From positions 248,001-312,000 of the forward strand of contig NZ_JACAWU010000002.1 of assembly GCF_013391635.1 (NCBI RefSeq): DNA of 64,000 nt, written 5' to 3'. Numbering within the stretch: the stretch's first letter is position 1; the number at the start of each line of letters is the position of its first letter. The position numbers and the translations under genes were made by a program. Source of the stretch: Natronomonas gomsonensis. Its GTDB lineage: Archaea > Halobacteriota > Halobacteria > Halobacteriales > Haloarculaceae. The notes beneath the pieces were generated by a model. That model saw nothing but the letters and a program-made list of their open reading frames with translations. It was not told where the DNA came from and ran no database searches. Of the stretch, positions 58,298-64,000 are shown in pieces.

Positions 58298-58552
58298 ATG
58301 GGTCTCAGAACTGCGCTTCAACGGACGCGGTGGATAACGCTCGCGGCTCTCGCAGTCGCGATTTGGTCGGTCGTCGTCTGGTTCGAGGTGTTCGGATCGA
58401 TAGAGTGGGCGTCGATGGACTACATCGGCCGGGCCGCCCCCAGTGGGGTCGTCGGGTTGGTCGTCCTCGGGGCCTTCCTCGCGTTGCTCGTCGTCCTGTT
58501 CGGCGAACTGGGCGAAGAAGAGCCGTCGCCGGAGAGTTGGCCACCCGAATGA
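58298..58552 (+). CDS. Small two-helix membrane protein
   Basis: The 84-residue protein has hydrophobic stretches at 12-30 (WITLAALAVAIWSVVVWFEV) and 48-68 (SGVVGLVVLGAFLALLVVL), with an acidic C-terminus. It is 43 nt after the DUF7124-like gene and overlaps the following zinc-ribbon gene (ATGA). No family was recognised. It belongs to a chain of small genes that ends at 59027. Confidence 0.7.
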   Translation: MGLRTALQRTRWITLAALAVAIWSVVVWFEVFGSIEWASMDYIGRAAPSGVVGLVVLGAFLALLVVLFGELGEEEPSPESWPPE

Positions 58553-58695
58553 CGTACTTCGAGTGCACCGACTGCGGGCAGATGGGCAACTTCGCCCGGA
58601 TGGAGCGGTCGGAACTCCGCCAGCAGTGTCCGGTGTGTGAGGAGGAAACCGTCTGGACGACCGCCTTCGAGGCCGAGGAGGGAGCGTCGTTTTGA
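58549..58695 (+). CDS. 48-residue zinc-ribbon protein
   Basis: The sequence MTYFECTDCGQMGNF... has CTDC at 6-9 and CPVC near 28-31, a rubredoxin-like zinc ribbon. It is shorter than usual gene-calling limits, but the ATGA overlap with the gene before it and the TTGA overlap with the gene after it show it is translated. A nucleic-acid or protein adaptor role is typical of such ribbons; none is shown. Confidence 0.75.
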   Translation: MTYFECTDCGQMGNFARMERSELRQQCPVCEEETVWTTAFEAEEGASF

Positions 58696-59027
58696 TATCC
58701 TTCGAGGTCAGCGACCGGCTGTACGACGCCGCCGAACAGTGGGGTGAGGCGCGTCTGGAGGACATCGACGACGCACTCGAGACCAAGGTCGAACAGGCGT
58801 TGTTGGAGGTCGAACACCTCGTCTCGGGGGCCCACGAGGTGACGTTCGAACTCGAGGGCAGAACCGTCCACCACGACCCGACCGACGAGTTGGCGGCGTT
58901 CCTCGAAACGCAGGCCGCCTCGGCCGACATCGAGGCCTCGGACGTACTCGCGATGTACGTCGACCTGTTCGCGCGGGTGTTCCTCGACGAGGCCGACCGA
59001 CCGTCCAACGCACCGCCGACGGGGTAG
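58692..59027 (+). CDS. Haloarchaeal alpha-helical protein, TTG start
   Basis: The 111-residue protein (MISFEVSDRLYDAAEQWGEARLED...) has a beta-strand core (HEVTFELEGRTVHHDPTDEL) and helices. No motif is known. It begins with TTG at 58692, overlapping the stop of the zinc-ribbon gene by four bases, with no better ATG or GTG in frame. The TTG-TGA overlap implies translational coupling. The last three genes (58298-59027) look like one unit. Confidence 0.68.
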   Translation: MISFEVSDRLYDAAEQWGEARLEDIDDALETKVEQALLEVEHLVSGAHEVTFELEGRTVHHDPTDELAAFLETQAASADIEASDVLAMYVDLFARVFLDEADRPSNAPPTG

Positions 59028-59081
59028 CCCTCGACGGGACACCGCACAAAACTTAATACCGTCTCGGGAGTATGTCACGAT

Positions 59082-59219
59082 ATGGCACACAAGGACGGCG
59101 AATGGCGTCCCAAAGGCGCGACCGAGACGTTCGACGGCTTCGAGGTGTGGGACCACGGGGTCTGGCCGAACGAACTCCCCACCGGCGAAGTCGACGGCGA
59201 CGTTTCCCTCGAGGAGTAA
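59082..59219 (+). CDS. 45-residue conserved-looking small protein
   Basis: The frame reads MAHKDGEWRPKGATETFDGFEVWDHGVWPNELP and so on, ending GDVSLEE and TAA. It is Trp- and Asp-rich with no Cys. A TATA-like ACTTAATACC lies 22-31 nt upstream, so the gene would be leaderless. It is too short for a family assignment. Confidence 0.55.
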   Translation: MAHKDGEWRPKGATETFDGFEVWDHGVWPNELPTGEVDGDVSLEE

Positions 59220-59222
59220 GAG

Positions 59223-60455
59223 CTACGGCGAAAACGCCGGAAACGCCCGGTCGGAACGCGGCGGCACGTAGAAGTTCGCCCGCGATTCCACTTCGATGAA
59301 GTTCAGCAAGCCGTTGTTCTTCCTGTCGGTCACTTGCTCGTGTTCGTTGCGCAGGAACCACCCGTTCATCGCCTTCCGCGTGGCGACGAAGTCGTCGAGC
59401 GACGCCTGAAACGACAGGAAGTGGACGCCGGCGCGGCCGCCGTCCGTCGTGTTGAAGTCCCGACGCAGGATGACCGGTTCGCCGTCTTCACGCGTCCGAG
59501 CAACCTTCTCGTGGTGGCCGACGACGCCGAACTCCGCGGCGTGGTCGAAGGCGCTGTCGGCGAACGGGACGGTGTCGGTTAGCGCGTCGACGTCGGACGG
59601 GGAGAAGTCGGGTGAGAACATCCGAGCGACGCGCTCTTCGTCGGCCATCGCCCACCAGTCGTCGAGTGACTCCGAGAGATGCGAGAGATGCATCGTCGTG
59701 CCGCCGTCGAAGCGGCCGTCGTCGAGGGCTCCGCCGTCGATGGTGATACGGTCTTCGCTCGGTTGTGTGCCCCGGCGCATCGACATGAACCCGGTGAACA
59801 TGGGTGCGTCTTGGGGAATATCGTTCGGAACGCCTTCGGCGTCGCTGTGTTCGGCTGGAAGGCCCGCCCCGTGGAACCCGGTTCGACGGGCGGCAATCGA
59901 GAACACCTCTCCGAGTCGGGCATCGAGGTCCCGGCCTTCGAGGGGGTCGGACTCCGAGAACAGCGCCGTCTCCGTGCGGACCAGGTGTGAGGGCACGTCG
60001 GCGGCGAGGACGAGGGCGGCGTCGTAGGAGAGGAGGTCGGGGTCGTCCGTCCGTGACAGCACCTCCGGCTTGCGAATCGGCGAGGCGTCCAACTCGCCGA
60101 TTCGCTCGAAGTAGTCGGTCCCCCACGCCAGCGCGTGGAGGAGTCCTTCCGGTGACCACTCGTAGGTGGACTCCACCTCGCGCATCGCCGTCTCGACGGT
60201 GTCGGCAGCCTCGACGGACGGCTCTACATCCAACTCCAACAGGAGCACGCGGTGATGACGCGGCGGGTGGCGGTTGCCGTGTTCGTCGGTGTGCAACACG
60301 GTGTCCCACGCGTGCTGGCGGTCGGGCACCTCGTGGGGGTTCGGCGGGAGCGACACCGGCGAGTTACGGCGCCGCGACAGTACCGCCGAACAGCCCGGAA
60401 TCGTCGCGGCGCCGACGGCGACCAGCCGTCCGAGGAGACCGCGTCGCGAGGGCAT
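59223..60455 (-). CDS. Dyp-type peroxidase-like Tat protein
   Basis: The 410-residue protein starts MPSRRGLLGRLVAVGAATI, a twin-arginine signal with a lipobox-like GCSA near residue 21. The C-terminal half resembles Dyp-type peroxidases: VVGHHEKVARTREDG near 318 takes the place of the haem His strand, and VILRRDFNTTDGG near 335 and VHFLSFQASLDDF near 353 match the usual ILRRG and LLFLAFQ. The family GxxDG is replaced by GFMSMRRG, so activity may differ. ATG at 60455 is preferred to 60587. It is divergent from three tiny membrane proteins. Confidence 0.7.
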   Translation of the reverse strand: MPSRRGLLGRLVAVGAATIPGCSAVLSRRRNSPVSLPPNPHEVPDRQHAWDTVLHTDEHGNRHPPRHHRVLLLELDVEPSVEAADTVETAMREVESTYEWSPEGLLHALAWGTDYFERIGELDASPIRKPEVLSRTDDPDLLSYDAALVLAADVPSHLVRTETALFSESDPLEGRDLDARLGEVFSIAARRTGFHGAGLPAEHSDAEGVPNDIPQDAPMFTGFMSMRRGTQPSEDRITIDGGALDDGRFDGGTTMHLSHLSESLDDWWAMADEERVARMFSPDFSPSDVDALTDTVPFADSAFDHAAEFGVVGHHEKVARTREDGEPVILRRDFNTTDGGRAGVHFLSFQASLDDFVATRKAMNGWFLRNEHEQVTDRKNNGLLNFIEVESRANFYVPPRSDRAFPAFSP

Positions 60456-60579
60456 GCCCTGGAGTACGTCTGGACAGTCAAAAGCGTTTTTCGCGGCTCG
60501 ATGACCTGTTCGACCCACTTCGTGACAGAAACGATTGGGGTTCCACAAGGGTTTAGACTGGTGATTCATAACTATACCC

Positions 60580-60708
60580 ATGGTCAATGGTATCGCACAT
60601 GTCGGAACGACTCCTCAGGCGTCGCTGACCTCGTTCGTCGTTCTCGGTCTCGGGTTCGTCGCCGTCGCCGTCGTCGCCTACGACGCCTACAGAGAACACT
60701 GGTGTTGA
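60580..60708 (+). CDS. 42-residue single-helix membrane protein
   Basis: The sequence MVNGIAHVGTTPQASLTS is followed by FVVLGLGFVAVAVVAYDAYREHWC. The hydrophobic helix at about 19-36 is followed by a short tail ending in Cys. It is below normal size cut-offs, but its stop is only two nucleotides before the next ATG. It could be a small subunit of a membrane redox complex; no homology is recognised. Confidence 0.6.
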   Translation: MVNGIAHVGTTPQASLTSFVVLGLGFVAVAVVAYDAYREHWC

Positions 60709-60710
60709 AG

Positions 60711-60989
60711 ATGGCCGTCGAAACGGATTCCGACGCGACGGCCGAATTCGGTGTCGAACGGGTTTTGAGCTACGTTCGCGCGACCGTCTACGTAGTCGCG
60801 GCACTCATCGGACTGTCGCTTCTGGTCGTCGGTACCGTCGCCATCATCGCCGGGCTGAAGGGAACGTGGCACTGGTCTATCCACCTCGAATCGACCATCA
60901 GGTACATGTCGACGCTGGTGAGCTACCTGCTCGCGGCGCTGGTTCCGCTGTTCGGCGTCCTCGTCGTCGGACGGTGGTACGATGGGTGA
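60711..60989 (+). CDS. Two-helix membrane protein
   Basis: The 92-residue protein has helices at about 26-48 (VYVVAALIGLSLLVVGTVAI) and 67-85 (LVSYLLAALVPLFGVLVV). The loop GTWHWSIHLEST contains two Trp and two His. It lies between the 42-residue gene and a third membrane gene that overlaps its end. No family was recognised; the arrangement suggests a multi-subunit membrane assembly. Confidence 0.65.
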   Translation: MAVETDSDATAEFGVERVLSYVRATVYVVAALIGLSLLVVGTVAIIAGLKGTWHWSIHLESTIRYMSTLVSYLLAALVPLFGVLVVGRWYDG

Positions 60990-61200
60990 GATGAGTACCG
61001 CGGCGCTGACGACTGCGGTCGGTGCCCTCCTCGCCGTGGTCGCCGGCGTCGGCGTCGTCTCGCTGTTCGCCGAGTGGCGGGGCGTCTGGAGCAGTTACTT
61101 TCTGATGGAACGGACGATTGCGGCTGGTGCGCCCCTCGCTGCGGCCCTCGCGGTGCTGGCTCTGCTGTCGGGGTTCGTCGTCGTCTACGGTGCTAGGTAG
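60982..61200 (+). CDS. Two-helix membrane protein, third of a set
   Basis: The 72-residue protein has hydrophobic helices at 9-27 and 48-68 separated by AEWRGVWSSYFLMERTIA. It overlaps the preceding gene by eight nucleotides and ends convergently inside the last codons of the TorD gene. It resembles its neighbour in helix-loop-helix plan (GTWHW and GVWSS loops), so the two may be diverged duplicates. Confidence 0.65.
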   Translation: MGEMSTAALTTAVGALLAVVAGVGVVSLFAEWRGVWSSYFLMERTIAAGAPLAAALAVLALLSGFVVVYGAR

Positions 61201-61840
61201 GAACCTGCTGGGCGACGAGTTCGTCCTCGAAGTCGACGAACCCGACGAGCACTTCCGCGCCGGCGAGAAAGAGGTCCGTCTCGGCGTCGCTCTCGTCCAA
61301 CTCCGATTCGATGGTTTCGAGGAACGGCTCGTGCCACGTCTGGAGATGTTCGTCGATGAGTACGCGCTCGTAGTCGAAGGCGGCCTCCTCGCCACGCCGC
61401 TGACGGTCGACGAGGTTCCGGAGGAACGCGAGTTCGACGGCGACGTGGTCGTTCTCCTCGGGGTAGTCATCCGGTGGTGTCCACCCGGCCGCCGAGTAGG
61501 CGGCTTCGACCGTCGCCAGTCCTTCGCCGATGAGTTCGGTATCCTCACGGAAGTACGTCTCGTGGGGCAACACCGGCGGTCGTGGCCCCACGAACAGCCG
61601 GGTGTACTCCGTCCGGAGTTCGTCGGCCACCGCCTCGACCGGGCGGGACCGGTTGGCCTCGATGAACGCCTCGAGGCGCTCGAAGCCACGGTCCATCCGC
61701 TCGTTGATTTCGTCGTCGGGGACGGCCACATCGCCGGAGAACAGCCGTCCGAGGAACTCCTCGCTCGGGGCGTCGTAGAACACCTCGATGAGGAAATCTA
61801 TCACTTCCAGTCGGGCCTCGTAGATTCGTGTGTCGTCCAT
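61193..61840 (-). CDS. TorD/DmsD-family molybdoenzyme chaperone
   Basis: This 215-residue all-helical protein helps insert cofactor into, and proofreads export of, molybdo- or tungstoenzymes. The TorD-type core is seen in YTRLFVGPRPPVLPHETYFRE near 82 and PEENDHVAVELAFLRNLV near 127, a region that includes the conserved D-H. It overlaps the iron-sulfur protein upstream by ATGA. A target enzyme is not in the window; it may lie beyond 64000. Confidence 0.87.
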   Translation of the reverse strand: MDDTRIYEARLEVIDFLIEVFYDAPSEEFLGRLFSGDVAVPDDEINERMDRGFERLEAFIEANRSRPVEAVADELRTEYTRLFVGPRPPVLPHETYFREDTELIGEGLATVEAAYSAAGWTPPDDYPEENDHVAVELAFLRNLVDRQRRGEEAAFDYERVLIDEHLQTWHEPFLETIESELDESDAETDLFLAGAEVLVGFVDFEDELVAQQVPT

Positions 61841-63987
61841 CAGTTCTCACCTCGTTCGAACAGCAGGTGCGTCCGGCAGTCCCCGCAGTACTCGAAGACC
61901 GAGTGTGGGGAGTCGGGCGCGATACCTTCGACGGCGTCGCCGACTTCCCCCCGAACCGTCTCGATGGTGCCGGCGGAGGCGAAGGGTTTGCCACAGCGAA
62001 CACACTCCTGCATCTCGCCGTCGTAGACGCGGGTCCACGCGGTCCCGAGTTCCTCCGGGACGCCGTCGGGGGGTTCCTCGCGGTGTTCCGGCAACAGCGA
62101 CAGCTCCAACCCGTCCTGCATCGTAATCGCCGTCTCCGGGCAGCCCTCCTCACAGAGTCCGCAGTTGACACAGCGCTCGTGGTTGAAAAGCAGGTCGCCG
62201 CCGTCGGTCCGCTGGATGGCGTCGGTCGGACAGAGGTTCGTACACGTCGGCGTCAGGTTGCAGGCGTCCGACACCTCCATCCGACCGAAGTCCTTCAGCC
62301 CACGAACGATTTCGCGCTCGGGCTCGACGTGTTCGAGGAGTACGCGAACGGATTCGAGCGTCCACGCGTGGGAGGCGAACGCCGGGCGGTCGATGTCGCC
62401 GTCGATGGTACCCGCCGCCTCGTGTTCACCGGTGGGAACCGGCGATTCGTCGAGGCCGTCGACGAACGCTTCCAGTTCCGCACAGAACGTCTCGGGGTCG
62501 GCCCCAGGCGCGAGGAACGTCACGCGCTCGCCCAATCCGAGGTCTGAACAGGCGAGATTCAGCCGCTCGACGAGTTCGGCCTTCGGGTCGGGGCCGGAGT
62601 GGAGACAGGCCTCTCCACAGCCGACGACCGCGACGCCGTCGGCGCCGGCGGCCAGCGCGTGGAGGGCGTGGGCCTCGCCGACCGTGTCGGTGCAATTGAC
62701 CTCCACGGGCAGCACCGGGGGGTAGGAAACTTCTTCATCGAGTGCGGCCCGGCGGCCGTACTCCCGCAGGCGGTCGGCGGCCCGCTCCGAGCAGACGAAG
62801 GCGACGATGGATCGCTCGATGCCGTCGGTCCCGCGGGAGAACAGCCAGCCACCGTCGTCGTTCTCGGCGGTGAGAAGTGCCTCGACTTCACGGGCGATGC
62901 GTTGGTTCGAGGGTTCACGAAGCTTCGTCGCACCCGTGGGACACGCCGACGTGCAGGCGCCACAGTTCTGACAGGCCACCTCGTCGAACTCCACGGAGTC
63001 GATGGTCGGTCGCTGGACCGCGTCGTGTGGACAGGCGTCGGTGCAGGCGGTACAGCCCTGTTGGGAGGATTCCCCCGCGGCACACACGTCCATCTCGAGG
63101 TCGAGGAAGGCTGGTTTCTCGATGCCGCCGAGGTGGGCTTCGATTGCCGCCGTCGTGGCGGCGTCGACGGGGCCGGTGTAGTAGCCGACGCGACCGCCGC
63201 GGGTGTCGGGGTCGGCGTCGGGGTAGACCACCTGGTCGACGACGATTCGACGGGTCGTTCCCTCCATCTCGATGGCGTCGGTGGGACATACGTCGGTCCA
63301 CTCGCCGTCGGGGGCGTCCGCGGGAATCTGTACGGGTCTGGCCGTGACGCTGTCGGGCCCCTCGCGGACGCACTCCATGCAGTCGATGCAGGCGTCGGTG
63401 ACTCGCGACTCGAGCGTGAGTTCGAACTCCCCGAACGACCCATCGACGCCGACGACCGTCCCTCGGGCGATGTCGACGTCTTCGAGGTCGACATCGACGT
63501 TTGCGAACTCCTTGCCGTCGGCGACGAGGGTTACGTCGGCGGAGTCGGCGAGGGCCGCCGCTGCCTCGACATCGCCGATGACGGCGACCTCGTCGCCGGC
63601 CTCTCGGGAGACCGTCCGGGAGACGGCCTCTTCCTGTAGGCCGGCGTGGGTCGCGTTGAGCAGGCGTGCGGTCTTGTCGGTTGCGGCCGCGTCGTCGTGG
63701 ACCCACGCGTTGCGTTCCCTGTGGTCGACGAACGCCGCCGCCTCCGGGTGTAGCCCCTTCCGGTCGAGTACCTCCCGGAACGTCTTCCGACAGCGGTCGT
63801 CGGGGGCCGTCACGATGAGTTGGTCGAGGTCGTACTCGTCGATGACGTGCTCGACGCCGTCGAGGCCACCCTCACAGAGCAACTCCGAGGAGGCGACGAC
63901 ATCGACATCGCGGACGCCCTCGCGGACCTCCTCGAGGTCGACACCACACGTTCCACCACAGCCGCAGACGAACGCCCCTACATTCAT
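61840..63987 (-). CDS. HdrA/MvhD-like multi-[4Fe-4S] electron transfer protein
   Basis: The 715-residue protein is modular. Residues 1-130 are HdrA-N-like (FVCGCGGTC at 6-14). Residues 130-195 have a short Rossmann-like strand without a full FAD motif. A first cluster site has Cys200, 203, 206 and 234. Two ferredoxin-type clusters lie at 302-350 (CTACTDACP, CQNCGACTSACP). Residues 394-505 are an MvhD/FlpD-like domain (VNCTDTVGEAHALHALAAGADGV). Two more clusters lie at 576-616, and two CxxC pairs at 662-665 and 701-704. It probably shuttles electrons between ferredoxins and a molybdoenzyme such as formate dehydrogenase; this is inference. Confidence 0.86.
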   Translation of the reverse strand: MNVGAFVCGCGGTCGVDLEEVREGVRDVDVVASSELLCEGGLDGVEHVIDEYDLDQLIVTAPDDRCRKTFREVLDRKGLHPEAAAFVDHRERNAWVHDDAAATDKTARLLNATHAGLQEEAVSRTVSREAGDEVAVIGDVEAAAALADSADVTLVADGKEFANVDVDLEDVDIARGTVVGVDGSFGEFELTLESRVTDACIDCMECVREGPDSVTARPVQIPADAPDGEWTDVCPTDAIEMEGTTRRIVVDQVVYPDADPDTRGGRVGYYTGPVDAATTAAIEAHLGGIEKPAFLDLEMDVCAAGESSQQGCTACTDACPHDAVQRPTIDSVEFDEVACQNCGACTSACPTGATKLREPSNQRIAREVEALLTAENDDGGWLFSRGTDGIERSIVAFVCSERAADRLREYGRRAALDEEVSYPPVLPVEVNCTDTVGEAHALHALAAGADGVAVVGCGEACLHSGPDPKAELVERLNLACSDLGLGERVTFLAPGADPETFCAELEAFVDGLDESPVPTGEHEAAGTIDGDIDRPAFASHAWTLESVRVLLEHVEPEREIVRGLKDFGRMEVSDACNLTPTCTNLCPTDAIQRTDGGDLLFNHERCVNCGLCEEGCPETAITMQDGLELSLLPEHREEPPDGVPEELGTAWTRVYDGEMQECVRCGKPFASAGTIETVRGEVGDAVEGIAPDSPHSVFEYCGDCRTHLLFERGEN

Positions 63988-64000
63988 CGAGTGTGTTCAA

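Overview
The window is a stretch of haloarchaeal chromosome (class Halobacteria). Supporting signs are the very high GC with strong G/C preference at third codon positions, acidic proteins, TATA-type archaeal promoters often only 25-30 nt upstream of the start codon (leaderless mRNAs), archaeal marker genes (Dph2, L7Ae-S28e-L24e-Ndk, MptE, METTL5-type methyltransferase, type IV pilin with an SPVVG motif, a PGF-CTERM-like tail, Tat lipoproteins) and many haloarchaea-only small zinc-ribbon and membrane proteins. No rRNA or tRNA gene, CRISPR array or complete transposon was recognised.

Layout. 0-7 kb: pterin/folate genes (FolP-like, MptE) with a strong hairpin between them, an MBL hydrolase, a pilin-LamG fusion, a quinone oxidoreductase and NAD synthetase. 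7-17 kb: FAD oxidoreductase, secreted CTERM-type protein, acyl-CoA dehydrogenase, Sir2, cupin, glutaredoxin-like and redoxin-like genes, a second acyl-CoA dehydrogenase divergent from a family III CoA transferase, and tandem zinc ribbons. 17-25 kb: EamA exporter, TPP enzyme, TAXI-TRAP transporter, F420-type LLM oxidoreductase and an SDR. 25-31 kb: MBL, HAD, SDR, acyl-CoA dehydrogenase, APH-type kinase and zinc-type dehydrogenase. The HAD, APH and dehydrogenase genes together carry the domains of animal ACAD10/ACAD11. 31-45 kb: rhomboid, METTL5, Tat lipoprotein, membrane protein, Dph2, YlbF, UlaG-type MBL, a coiled-coil protein, a HisG-like protein, an HTH regulator, an Hrq1/MrfA-type helicase, an HD phosphohydrolase and a P-loop kinase.

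45.5-50 kb is accessory in character: a tyrosine recombinase overlapping a small DNA-binding gene with a palindrome upstream, an AT-rich gene-poor stretch, a degenerate-looking paralogue of a gene found at 57.5 kb, and an orphan ABC ATPase with a palindromic box in its promoter. 50-52.4 kb encodes a compact reductase, Ser-type thiolase and OB-fold operon matching haloarchaeal beta-ketothiolases of polyhydroxyalkanoate metabolism. 54-55.6 kb is the ribosomal L7Ae-S28e-L24e-Ndk operon, preceded by a long structured leader. 55.8-59.2 kb is a chain of overlapping genes led by an aldehyde:ferredoxin-oxidoreductase-like protein lacking its iron-sulfur ligands. 59.2-64 kb looks like redox/anaerobic respiration: a Dyp-peroxidase-like Tat protein, three tiny membrane proteins, a TorD chaperone and a multi-cluster HdrA/MvhD-like protein.

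Overall theme: acyl-CoA and hydroxy-acid metabolism (three acyl-CoA dehydrogenases, CoA transferase, thiolase, several SDRs and MDR oxidoreductases) mixed with conserved housekeeping genes. All functions are inferred by reading motifs in the translated sequence; no database search was run.
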